From Bacteroidales bacterium KA00344 (GTDB taxonomy: Bacteria; Bacteroidota; Bacteroidia; Bacteroidales; Bacteroidaceae), in the NCBI GenBank assembly GCA_001552765.1, contig KQ959459.1:1-64000 (forward strand): a stretch of DNA of 64,000 nucleotides, written 5' to 3'. The notes below the pieces were generated by a model. The model did not search any database. It was not told the DNA's origin and worked only from the letters and a program-made list of their open reading frames with translations. The translations under genes were made by a program, and so were the position numbers. This document shows positions 17,916 through 26,878 of this stretch, piece after piece (the stretch's first letter is position 1; every line of letters begins with the position of its first letter).

Positions 17916-18743
17916 TTATTCCTCCCATTTGTATGTTACAGAGGCAACAGGAACTTCGGGAGACAGATATACCGAGTACTGCTTGACCAATCCCTTTTCT
18001 ATCGTATATTCATAAGTTGTAGACTGATTTGAACGTATAGAAGAAACGTTCTCGCTATGAACCAAATGTTTGGGCAATTTGCCCAGATAACCCACCCGTT
18101 GCAACGGATAAAGGTTGGCATTGGGAGCAGGAATGGTAAATTGCGGTTGCGCACTTGATAAAGTATAGAAGTAATTCCTGCGCTCAACAGTCTCTTGTTT
18201 ACTGCTGCTTATAAAAGTCTTCAGGTCATCCTGTTCCCAAATATATTCATGCTCCTCGTTCAAAGTATTCCCATTACCCATAAACCTATTCTCAACATTA
18301 ATTTTTACAAGCTGTCTGTCATGATTATACCGCATTTTGAAATGGTAGACAGTATGACCATGTATAACGCCCGAAACGCTGTCTATCAATCCGTTCCGTA
18401 GAAATAGCGTGTCCGTGTAGACAAGCGCTGCATTGGGAATGCGCATACGGTCTGTCATTTCAGCATATATACGCTGCTGCTGATCATCATATTGGAAGCT
18501 GATCTCTCTTTCCACCACATTACTCTTGTAGGAAACATAGGAAATAAGGCGATGCTTCTTATCATATTTATAAGCTGCGTGCCCATCCTTCCACAGCTCC
18601 ATGTTGAGAAGCGGAATCGAATGGCGAGATGGCATGGGCAGGTCGGGAGAGGCTCCGTCTGTCTCACAAGAAATCATTCCAAGTGAAATACCAGCCAACA
18701 CTACACTGCTTGATAAGCGCCACAAAAATTTCTTTTTCATCAT
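17916..18743 (-). CDS. Lipoprotein, DUF4595-like
   Basis: A 275-residue lipoprotein from the ATG at 18743 (MMKKKFLW). A signal helix leads to the lipobox GMISC, then an acidic start (ETDGASPDL). The body repeats short beta-hairpin units such as YKYDKKHRLISYVSY, FQYDDQQQRIYAE and MRYNHDRQLVKI, an RHS/YD-like pattern typical of the DUF4595 lipoproteins of Bacteroidales. Probably attached to the outer membrane or surface. Function is unknown. A longer start 30 bases upstream would spoil the signal peptide. Confidence 0.75.
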   Translation of the reverse strand: MMKKKFLWRLSSSVVLAGISLGMISCETDGASPDLPMPSRHSIPLLNMELWKDGHAAYKYDKKHRLISYVSYKSNVVEREISFQYDDQQQRIYAEMTDRMRIPNAALVYTDTLFLRNGLIDSVSGVIHGHTVYHFKMRYNHDRQLVKINVENRFMGNGNTLNEEHEYIWEQDDLKTFISSSKQETVERRNYFYTLSSAQPQFTIPAPNANLYPLQRVGYLGKLPKHLVHSENVSSIRSNQSTTYEYTIEKGLVKQYSVYLSPEVPVASVTYKWEE

Positions 18744-18906
18744 GTTATTAAATTGTGGATTGAATAAAAACACGACAACAGTTGATTCTATAACGCAGCG
18801 CCGATGCTTTTATTACATCTTCTAACAGTTTTAAAACGCTTTCCCCTTTCACAATATGATATCATTTTTGAAACACATATTTATAACGCAGGCATCAGAA
18901 AAATCA

Positions 18907-18952
18907 AAAAAGAACTGGAGAAACAACAAAGAATGTTTCTCCAGTTCTTTTT
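18907..18952 (-). terminator. Terminator of the T9SS-exported protein gene
   Basis: A perfect 18-pair stem (AAAAAGAACTGGAGAAAC with GTTTCTCCAGTTCTTTTT) around a 10-base loop, 87 bases past the minus-strand stop at 19039. A/T tails on both sides allow bidirectional action. Confidence 0.85.
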
Positions 18953-19038
18953 ATTAAATTGTCATTATTTCGACTTACCGCTTGTCAATTTTTATTTTGA
19001 ATAAGCAACCGGTTTTCGAAAGCATTTACTTTTTAAGT

Positions 19039-22000
19039 CTAATCGGTAATCACTAGTTTTCTACCTGTCCTGTCGGCAGTGTTTTTTCCGATGATGATAT
19101 ATACACCCGGTACCAATCCCAATTTGGGGAATGTTCTTTCATTTGACAGACTGATTTCTTTCACCAAAGTTCCTGCAAGGTCATAGATAAGGAAATCTCC
19201 TGACAATGTTTCGCTATGCAGGTCAATGCTTGTCTTAATGTCTTCAAACATGGTAGCCTTGGTATTCATCAGCACGAATCTATTCTGATTCATACGCTTA
19301 CCATCTGTTGTAAACGTATAAGAGAGCGTGTCAGCATCAAACGGGATGATCATCCTTGATTGACAGTCTACCAATTTCAGGTTATCATATTGATCAAGAT
19401 CTTTTTTGGTCGCCTTGATATAATACGTACCCTCCTTGGCGATCTTCGTCGTAATGTTTGCCTTGGTAATGTCATTGGTTGTATTGACTTGCCAAATACC
19501 ATCTTTCGTTGTTGAATAGATGGCTGTCGGCATCATTTCACCACCAAGTTTACTACCATCCCAACCATTGTCGAATCCTTCTGTCGCATTTTCTGATTCG
19601 CAAAGCCACATTTGGTCGCCGGTATTCTCGCCCAAAAGAGTAATCTTCACAAAACCAACAGGGCGGCTGCTTGTCATAAACAGAGGTTTGGCTCTTTGTG
19701 GAAGCGATGCTGTCGTCATGACATTATTGTTATAACTCAATTTCACCTCTGTCGGAGTGGTGCTGTAAACGGTTTTGTCCTTCGTATATTTGAGGAGGAA
19801 GCCCTGCATAGAAGGAATTTCATTCATGTCAAGTATTGCTGCTATATCGATTGGAACAGCCGTGTAGGTGCCAGCACCCTTTGCATCTTTATTGCTTAGC
19901 GTAGCAGTCCAGTCTTTTCCACTTCCTGTGTTATAGAGATAAACCGTTTTTTCTAAGTCGTCTGGGAATGTAATCGAATTGATTTTGATTGGCGCGGTGA
20001 ACGAATTGCCAAACAAATTTTGTCCTAATCCCCATCTAACGAACGACTCTTCGCCATTTGCACCATCCACCTTGGCAGCCTCACGCGTGAGTTTCAATGT
20101 AACATCGTTATAATTGAGATAGCCTCGCAGTGGCATTGTTCTCGGTTCGTCAAGACGGATGGAATATGCCTTGAACGCATGCATCGTTTCACCTTTTGCT
20201 AAGTTTCTAAACTTATGGTAAAACTCTTTTTCAGCATTGTGCGCCTCATCATAAACATAGAGTCTTGACTTTGGGAATTGTGCTGCCGACATTTCTGCAA
20301 ACGGTATTCCGAAGAATTGGTCGGTCGAATTGATGTGGATTGTTCTTCCGAACGTCGGCGAACCAGTGAGGTTGTCCGTCCAAGTCTCCTTTACGGCCTT
20401 GGTAAGTACGTTCATCTGAACTTCTGCATAAATCTTGTCTTTCTCTACTCCTTGATAGCGTGCGACAAATGTTCCGTTGGCCTTGCCATTAGAGCCTGCT
20501 TCTATTTTCAGGCGCACGGGGGCATATTTACCGTTATTATCTTTCTGATGTTCAAATCCCACAGTTGAGGTTTTTACATATAAAGCGGAGCCTTGAGGAA
20601 TAACCATGGCCTTTTGGCTTTCATTAACGAGATTTGTTGCAGTGAAATTCAACGGCAGTCTTCCTGTGCCGGTCAGTCGGCAATCGTTCACCGCTGCATG
20701 GCCGTTGTTGTTTTCCTCGGTTGCAAAAACAATGTCTTCCCCTTCAGTAGGTACTTTGTTAGCTGTCCAGTTAGACGCAACGCTGAAGTTGTCACCATTG
20801 TTCTCATCGGTGCTTCCCATCCAGTAGTTCTTTTGCTCATTTCGAGTAACAACAAATTTTACCAATCTTGTTCCTCCCGAAGAACCCGAACATGAGGTGT
20901 TGCCGGTAAACTGAGTCCGGATTTCATAAGTATATGTTCCTGGCTCCGTGAAAGTAACGTAGATATTATTACCGTTTTGCTTCAATTCGTTCTTTCCGTT
21001 CGTGATATCATACCAAGCAACATCATAAACGTGGTTTGAAACGGGGAGAGAAACTTGCCATGGTTTCATACCATCAGTAATGTCAATATAGACATTATCT
21101 TTAACCTCATTACCTTTAGGAGTTTTCACAATGACTTGAGGAAGGTCAGCAGTCGTCAGGTCAACAACCTTTTTCATGTTGCAACTGCCTTCAGATCCAT
21201 AAACAATTTTAACAGCGTAGATGCCTTTTACAAGATCTTTCCACACCACATTTGCCTGTTCAGTTGAATGCGCTGTGTACGTTTGGATGGCAGATCCTTG
21301 CGGATTTCCGTTTGCATCTGCTTTATAAAGTTCATACGTAGCCGGCATGGTAACTGTCTTTCCACTTTGTAAGGAAACAGAAATATTACCTTTCTTCGCA
21401 TTAACATCACAAGATGCTCCAGTCACGTCAAAAGCATTCACCTCGCTTTCCTTAAAAACAAACTTATATGATTTTGCCCAATAGGGGTCAGGCTGATCCA
21501 CAGGCTTCCAAGAAGCGGTGCCATCATTCTCATGGATGTTCATGACCTTATAAGGAGAATATGTGCGTTTTTCTTTTGCAATTGCCGAATAAACCTCTTC
21601 GTCTCCAGGAGACCATATATCGGCACCGCTAGAAATATAGGGATAATAGCTGATGCCGAAATAGACGTCGTCTTTCAAATCACTCGGTTTGTCAGTACTG
21701 TAAGTCCAATCGTCGGAAGTCGAGCTTTTAACTTTTTGGGTAACATATCCATACTGCAAAGTTGATCTGGAATACAAATCCTTGTCCCTAGTAGTCCCAA
21801 AGTCAAAATTCACCTTGTTGCTTTGGTTATCACAACTGTATTCAACCAAAACTCCCTCGCCATACCCATGGTCTCTTCTCAGCTTATAAGTCATCAAGTT
21901 GTCGGCTTCAATTGTGATCTCTGTGTCTTTTGTTCTTCCGCATTGGTCCTTTAGCGTAAACACATAATCACCTGCCGGCAAATCTCCGATGTTGTAGTGG

Positions 22001-23640
22001 CCGTTTGGCTTGGTGAAGTCTATCGTCTGCGGGAAGTTAATTGTTTTTTGATATTCGTGGTCGTCACCAAAATCAGTGATCATAAAGTTCTTCTTGCCAT
22101 CAGGCCTGTTTACAATCACTTGGAAAGGACCTTCCAAGTTGATAGTAGAGAAAACGATGCCGGCTGTATTGCCGTGTATACCCAAACTCTTTCTTTGAAA
22201 TGTCCTGTAGCGCGGTTGTGAAGCATAATAAGCCATATCCGGCTTGGGATCACTAAAAATAAATTCGCGTTCAAAATCTGTTTGCGGATTACCTGTGGAA
22301 TAAACCATCTTGTACACACCAGGCCCAGGTAAATAGAATGTGAATCTTTTTTCGATATCAAATTGTTCTGTCCACATGGGGACCTCCATCAAAGGCTCAG
22401 AAGGATAGGTATGGTCGGCGTTTCGCTTATAGATTTTTGCATTGCGATGCTCCTCGTCCATAAAATAATAAACATGCTTACCACCCAAAGACTTCCTTCC
22501 TTCAAAACTATAAGACAATTTATAAGATGTATCTTTCCATCCACAATCATCTGTCGGTGTTCCATACGTCCATGCTCCGAGCCACAACATATCCTTCACA
22601 GTAGTGTCCCAAAAATAGAAATCTTTTGTTTTCTCTCCTTCGCAAAGCTGTGTATATTTTATATCATATCTTCGATCCTTGATGTCTAACTTTCCGTTGT
22701 CAAAGGGGATTTTAAAGAAATAACGATAATAACCACTCCAAAATTTATGGGTATAAGCGGAGGCAAATTCGAGCGGGTACCACTCTCCATCATTATCCTT
22801 AGCCCTAATTTTAGCCGTTTTCACCAACATATCCAATGCTTCCTGCAAGCTCTTCTCGTCATCGCATGCAATCTTAAACGACGTATAATAGTCGAATGTG
22901 TCCTTCCCCGTACGCTTGACAAAATAATTGGATCCATCTGGCCAGAATTCAGGAGAAACAGACTGAATAGAATTTATGGAAGCAGATGCTTTCCTTCCCT
23001 TGGCATCGGTCACCTCGACCGTTACTTTGTCATCTTCTACTAAATTGTCGATCACCCAACCCCTATCGGAGGTACTTTCTTTAGTCCTGATATCGCTTCC
23101 TCCTCTATAATGTGTAATAGTTGCTTTGTAACTAAACGGTTTTGCACCTCCGGCCAGGTCAACATTTACATATCCCAGAGAGCCGCATGTCACATTCTTT
23201 TTTGTCAGGGTTAATTTCGGCGCCGGTGGTTCTGGTAATTCCACCACCTGAATGTCATGCAAATGGGTGTGTTCGCTGCCATCTGTTTGCTGGAAAAACA
23301 CCTTATAGTCGCCTGCCTTGACGTTGTTCCATGTGATTTCCCAAACGTTGGGATTTGTGGATTTTTGTGTGAGCACATTGTCCAACAACTGTGTGGTTTC
23401 ACCCATCACCAACTTGTTTTCATCCGATGCCAAACGTAACTGCGCCTGTCCGTTGGGAGCTTCGTTGTCTTTGAGCGTAACGGTCAGCGTGATGCTGCTG
23501 ACTTTGTCGCCTCCCACATCCACTTTCGACACCTTACTGTTCGAAGAAGTCACGTCCACATACTCAAAAGCCGACATGGGCAAGCAGAAGACCAAGAGCA
23601 TGAAGATTATAGATGCGGTTATGTGTAAAAACTGCTTCAT
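19039..23640 (-). CDS. Very large T9SS-exported surface protein
   Basis: A 1533-residue protein starting at the ATG at 23640. The signal peptide is KQFLHITASIIFMLLVFCLPMSAF. The C-terminal ~75 residues (GDFLIYDLAGTLVKEISLS, LGLVPGVYIIIGKN, GRKLVITD) form a type A T9SS sorting domain. The protein therefore passes the outer membrane by type IX secretion and is anchored or released. The middle holds several Ig/SprB-like modules (SLGYVNVDLAGGAKPFSYKA, SCDVNAKKGNISVSLQSGK, GMKPWQVSLP), then a segment opening WMGSTDENNGDNFSVASNW as seen before passenger domains. No enzyme motif was found. Adhesion or gliding-type surface function is an inference. Confidence 0.85.
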   Translation of the reverse strand: MKQFLHITASIIFMLLVFCLPMSAFEYVDVTSSNSKVSKVDVGGDKVSSITLTVTLKDNEAPNGQAQLRLASDENKLVMGETTQLLDNVLTQKSTNPNVWEITWNNVKAGDYKVFFQQTDGSEHTHLHDIQVVELPEPPAPKLTLTKKNVTCGSLGYVNVDLAGGAKPFSYKATITHYRGGSDIRTKESTSDRGWVIDNLVEDDKVTVEVTDAKGRKASASINSIQSVSPEFWPDGSNYFVKRTGKDTFDYYTSFKIACDDEKSLQEALDMLVKTAKIRAKDNDGEWYPLEFASAYTHKFWSGYYRYFFKIPFDNGKLDIKDRRYDIKYTQLCEGEKTKDFYFWDTTVKDMLWLGAWTYGTPTDDCGWKDTSYKLSYSFEGRKSLGGKHVYYFMDEEHRNAKIYKRNADHTYPSEPLMEVPMWTEQFDIEKRFTFYLPGPGVYKMVYSTGNPQTDFEREFIFSDPKPDMAYYASQPRYRTFQRKSLGIHGNTAGIVFSTINLEGPFQVIVNRPDGKKNFMITDFGDDHEYQKTINFPQTIDFTKPNGHYNIGDLPAGDYVFTLKDQCGRTKDTEITIEADNLMTYKLRRDHGYGEGVLVEYSCDNQSNKVNFDFGTTRDKDLYSRSTLQYGYVTQKVKSSTSDDWTYSTDKPSDLKDDVYFGISYYPYISSGADIWSPGDEEVYSAIAKEKRTYSPYKVMNIHENDGTASWKPVDQPDPYWAKSYKFVFKESEVNAFDVTGASCDVNAKKGNISVSLQSGKTVTMPATYELYKADANGNPQGSAIQTYTAHSTEQANVVWKDLVKGIYAVKIVYGSEGSCNMKKVVDLTTADLPQVIVKTPKGNEVKDNVYIDITDGMKPWQVSLPVSNHVYDVAWYDITNGKNELKQNGNNIYVTFTEPGTYTYEIRTQFTGNTSCSGSSGGTRLVKFVVTRNEQKNYWMGSTDENNGDNFSVASNWTANKVPTEGEDIVFATEENNNGHAAVNDCRLTGTGRLPLNFTATNLVNESQKAMVIPQGSALYVKTSTVGFEHQKDNNGKYAPVRLKIEAGSNGKANGTFVARYQGVEKDKIYAEVQMNVLTKAVKETWTDNLTGSPTFGRTIHINSTDQFFGIPFAEMSAAQFPKSRLYVYDEAHNAEKEFYHKFRNLAKGETMHAFKAYSIRLDEPRTMPLRGYLNYNDVTLKLTREAAKVDGANGEESFVRWGLGQNLFGNSFTAPIKINSITFPDDLEKTVYLYNTGSGKDWTATLSNKDAKGAGTYTAVPIDIAAILDMNEIPSMQGFLLKYTKDKTVYSTTPTEVKLSYNNNVMTTASLPQRAKPLFMTSSRPVGFVKITLLGENTGDQMWLCESENATEGFDNGWDGSKLGGEMMPTAIYSTTKDGIWQVNTTNDITKANITTKIAKEGTYYIKATKKDLDQYDNLKLVDCQSRMIIPFDADTLSYTFTTDGKRMNQNRFVLMNTKATMFEDIKTSIDLHSETLSGDFLIYDLAGTLVKEISLSNERTFPKLGLVPGVYIIIGKNTADRTGRKLVITD

Positions 23641-23787
23641 TATTGTCATAAAATTAAATCGGAGTAAAAAACAATCCGATGTGTTTATGGTTTTGTTATG
23701 GAGAAATAAATGATTATTTTTACTGCTTGTACATAGTGGTCTCCTCCGCTACCTACCACAGCATCATAGCTTGAGCCAACAACCTGT

Positions 23788-23952
23788 TTAGGGATTGGGC
23801 CATTTCCAACTTTGGGAATCATCGTCCCATACCATTCCGTCTTGATAATCATCGCCCTGCACCTCTGCATCGTTCTGTGATCCTATATTCGGACCAACAA
23901 TTTGCAAAGGAAACAGCATGATAGATGGTTTGAAATACTGTTTACGCTTCAT
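23788..23952 (-). CDS. Small 54-residue peptide upstream of the T9SS protein
   Basis: ATG at 23952, TAA at 23788-23790. It opens MKRKQYFKPSIMLFPLQ and ends in an acidic, tryptophan-bearing tail (GDDYQDGMVWDDDSQSWKWP). The opening matches the MKKxxYxKP pattern of short peptides that occur many times in Bacteroidales genomes, often next to exported protein genes. It has no hydrophobic signal sequence. It is followed by 147 bases and then the large T9SS gene in the same direction. Function is unknown. Confidence 0.6.
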   Translation of the reverse strand: MKRKQYFKPSIMLFPLQIVGPNIGSQNDAEVQGDDYQDGMVWDDDSQSWKWPNP

Positions 23953-24290
23953 TTTATTTACTTTTAAGACTGTTTCTGAACAGCCTATTTATATGAATAC
24001 AGGCAAAGGTACGAATAATTATAAAAATTACAAAAAATATTATATAAATTAAAACAAAATTAAAGGTTAATACAGTCAAAGGAGTTAAGACTATACTGTT
24101 TCAACCCTCTATAAGAAGGAAACGTATAGTCTTAACTCCTGACTTCTTATCAGACGAACAGTAGATTCTTATATATAATACCGTTCGGTTCTATAGTCTA
24201 TCCTTGGAACAAGTAACTTTGAGTTGTGGCTGTATACTTCCTCTAACACACACACAAGCTGAACTCACCATTCATGTTCCACTTTCAAAT
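23953..24290. other. Non-coding region with a long hairpin
   Basis: 338 bases without a gene between the small peptide and the NfnAB fusion, both on the minus strand. The right half is unremarkable. The hairpin at 24081-24139 is listed separately, and the bases 24003-24060 are almost pure A/T, suiting a promoter region for the peptide and T9SS gene. Confidence 0.6.
24081..24139 (-). terminator. Long hairpin downstream of the NfnAB fusion gene
   Basis: GGAGTTAAGACTATAC (24081-24096) pairs perfectly with 24124-24139. After a one-base bulge, five more pairs form (GTTTC with GAAAC), leaving a 16-base loop. On the minus strand only a TTT follows, so it may be a weak terminator or a structured site upstream of the T9SS unit. 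Confidence 0.5.
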
Positions 24291-26663
24291 TCACGCCAAC
24301 AGCTTTTCTGCCATGCTCTGAGCTGCCCGTCGTCCGTCACCCATAGCCAATATTACCGTTGCACCACCACGTACAATGTCGCCTCCGGCATAAAGGCTGG
24401 GGATTGAAGACTGCATTTGGTCGTTCACTACAATTGTATTCTTGCGTCCCAATTCCAGTCCGGGTATCGATGTCGGTACCAATGGATTGGGAGATACACC
24501 CACTGCAACCACAACCTGATCACATTCCAACGTTACTGTCTTGCCGGTAGCAATAGGTCTGCGTCGTCCGGAAGCATCGGGCTCACCCAGTTCCATTACG
24601 TCCAAGACAGCAGCCGCAATCCTGCCGTTTTCATCGCCAATATATTCCTTGGGATTATGAAGGGTCATGAAGTTGATACCTTCTTCCTTGGCATGTTTCA
24701 CCTCCTCCAAACGGGCGGGCATTTCTGCTTCCGACCTGCGATATACCAGTGTTACGTCGGCTCCGAGACGCTTAGCTGTACGACAAGAGTCCATAGCCGT
24801 GTTGCCGCCACCCACAACCATTACTTTTTTGCCAAGAATAATGGGTGTGTCGGTTTCAGGGTTGGCTGCATCCATCAGGTTTACGCGCGTCAGATATTCG
24901 TTGCTCGACATCACATTGATAAGATTTTCACCGGGAATACCCATGAAATTGGGCAGTCCGGCTCCGGAAGCAACAAAAATCCCCTTGAATCCTTTGGCTT
25001 TCAATTCTTCCACAGTGATGGTTTTGCCAATGATGGTATCTGTTTGGAAATGCACGCCAAGTCTTCTTAAATTGTCAATCTCCACGTCTACAATGTGGTT
25101 GGGCAGACGAAATTCCGGAATGCCGTATTTAAGTACACCTCCCACTTCATGCAGGGCTTCGAATACGTAAACCTCAAATCCTTTTTTCACCATGTCGCCT
25201 GCAAAGCTCAATCCTGCTGGTCCGGAGCCAACCACAGCCACCTTGATGCCATTGCTTGATGCAACATTAGGTATGGCCATTTGACCGCTTTCGCGTTCAT
25301 AGTCGGCAGCAAATCGTTCCAAATAGCCGATGGCCACAGCAGGCTCGTTCATTCTGAGATGCACACAGCGGCTCTCACATTGTTTTTCTTGCGGACACAC
25401 TCGCCCACACACTGCCGGCAAAGCAGAAGTCATCTTCAACACTTTGGCAGCTTCGAGGAAAGCACCGCGTTCTATGTTTTTGATAAACGAGGGAATATCA
25501 ATATTAACCGGGCAACCCTCAACACAGGTAGGTTTGGGACAGTCCAAACAGCGATGAGCCTCTCTGACAGCCATCTCTGCAGTCAATCCGAGGTTTACCT
25601 CCTCCAATCGTGTTGTAGCACGATAGACAGGGTCAAGCTCCGGCATCTTCACACGTTCGATTTTAGTGCGTTCCTTTCCTTTCATAGAAGTTCGTAACTC
25701 CTTTCTCCACTGAGCATTACGGTCGGTAAGTGATGCTGCGTCTTCAGCTTTTTCATCTCGATTTTCACCATTGGGAGATAGGGAGCCTTTGTTCAGGGAA
25801 ACCGTCTCTATATTCTGTATTTCCTTTCCGTTGTCAGAAATGGAGCAAGTTTGATAATTCTCCATTTCCTCCTTTTCCACATTCCTAAAGGTGCCCATGC
25901 GTTTCATCATCTCGTCCCAATCCACCAAATCTCCGTTAAATTCCGGACCGTCGATGCAAACGAATTTGGTTTTGCCTCCAATGGTCAGGCGACAGGCTCC
26001 ACACATTCCCGTTCCGTCTACCATGATGGTGTTCAATGACACATCATTGGGAATATTGTATTTTTGGGCTAACATCGAAGTAAACTTCATCATCATGGGA
26101 GGACCGATAGCAATTACCTTGTCTACTTTCTCCCGCTTGATAACCTGTTCTACCCCAACGGTTACCACACCTTTTTGTCCCCGGCTGCCGTCATCTGTCA
26201 TAATGATAACCTCATCACTATATTGTTTCACATCATCTTCCATGATGACAAGCTCCTTTGTGCGACCTGCCAACACAGAAATGACACGATTTCCTGCTTT
26301 TTTGAGCGCAGTGAGAATAGGCAGTATGGCGGCGATACCAATGCCTCCACCGGCACATATCACCGTTCCGTAGTTTTCTATTTTCGATGGAGTTCCCAGT
26401 GGCCCTACAATATCATTGACGCTATCGCCTTCATTGAGTCTGCAAAACTTCGCAGACGACAGACCAACCTCCTGAACAACCATTGTCAGCGTACCTTTTT
26501 CTACATTGGCCTTAGCAATCGTATAAGGTACCCGCTCACTCTTTTTGTCTACCCTTACGATAATAAAGTTACCGGGGCGACAACTTTTAGCAATCAGTGG
26601 AGCTTCTACCTCAAAGCAATATACCTTCTCAGAAAACTGCTTTTTGCTTATAATTTTGTTCAT
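24291..26663 (-). CDS. Fused NfnA/NfnB-type (sulfide dehydrogenase/GltD-like) oxidoreductase
   Basis: 790 residues joining two proteins. Residues 1-~270 are a ferredoxin-NADP reductase-like subunit (FAD/NAD) with a C-terminal [2Fe-2S] cysteine set (GTGMCGACRLTIGG, KFVCIDG). After a loose linker of ~60 residues, the rest is a glutamate-synthase-small-subunit-like flavoprotein. It has two [4Fe-4S] cysteine groups (CLDCPKPTCVEGCPVNID, CGRVCPQEKQCESRC), an FAD fold (VVGSGPAGLSFAGDM) and an NADPH fold (VVGGGNTAMDSCRTAKRLGA). In relatives the two subunits form NADH-dependent ferredoxin:NADP+ oxidoreductase. There is no large glutamate synthase gene next to it, which supports that role over glutamate synthesis. 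Confidence 0.88.
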   Translation of the reverse strand: MNKIISKKQFSEKVYCFEVEAPLIAKSCRPGNFIIVRVDKKSERVPYTIAKANVEKGTLTMVVQEVGLSSAKFCRLNEGDSVNDIVGPLGTPSKIENYGTVICAGGGIGIAAILPILTALKKAGNRVISVLAGRTKELVIMEDDVKQYSDEVIIMTDDGSRGQKGVVTVGVEQVIKREKVDKVIAIGPPMMMKFTSMLAQKYNIPNDVSLNTIMVDGTGMCGACRLTIGGKTKFVCIDGPEFNGDLVDWDEMMKRMGTFRNVEKEEMENYQTCSISDNGKEIQNIETVSLNKGSLSPNGENRDEKAEDAASLTDRNAQWRKELRTSMKGKERTKIERVKMPELDPVYRATTRLEEVNLGLTAEMAVREAHRCLDCPKPTCVEGCPVNIDIPSFIKNIERGAFLEAAKVLKMTSALPAVCGRVCPQEKQCESRCVHLRMNEPAVAIGYLERFAADYERESGQMAIPNVASSNGIKVAVVGSGPAGLSFAGDMVKKGFEVYVFEALHEVGGVLKYGIPEFRLPNHIVDVEIDNLRRLGVHFQTDTIIGKTITVEELKAKGFKGIFVASGAGLPNFMGIPGENLINVMSSNEYLTRVNLMDAANPETDTPIILGKKVMVVGGGNTAMDSCRTAKRLGADVTLVYRRSEAEMPARLEEVKHAKEEGINFMTLHNPKEYIGDENGRIAAAVLDVMELGEPDASGRRRPIATGKTVTLECDQVVVAVGVSPNPLVPTSIPGLELGRKNTIVVNDQMQSSIPSLYAGGDIVRGGATVILAMGDGRRAAQSMAEKLLA

Positions 26664-26878
26664 GTGAAATTAAATATTAAGGATTTATAGCGTTAGGCTG
26701 CTGAGATGAAATAACGCTACGGGATATTCCACACAGCAAGCCCCTTATGTTTGTTATCAATGATCATATATCGAATTGGCAACCAAGACTGAATAAATAA
26801 GCAAATTACTCTAAATCAGCACCATCGAGATGTGAGTCTTGTATATGATCTTCCGAATCATAGCAATATGTTTACCAA

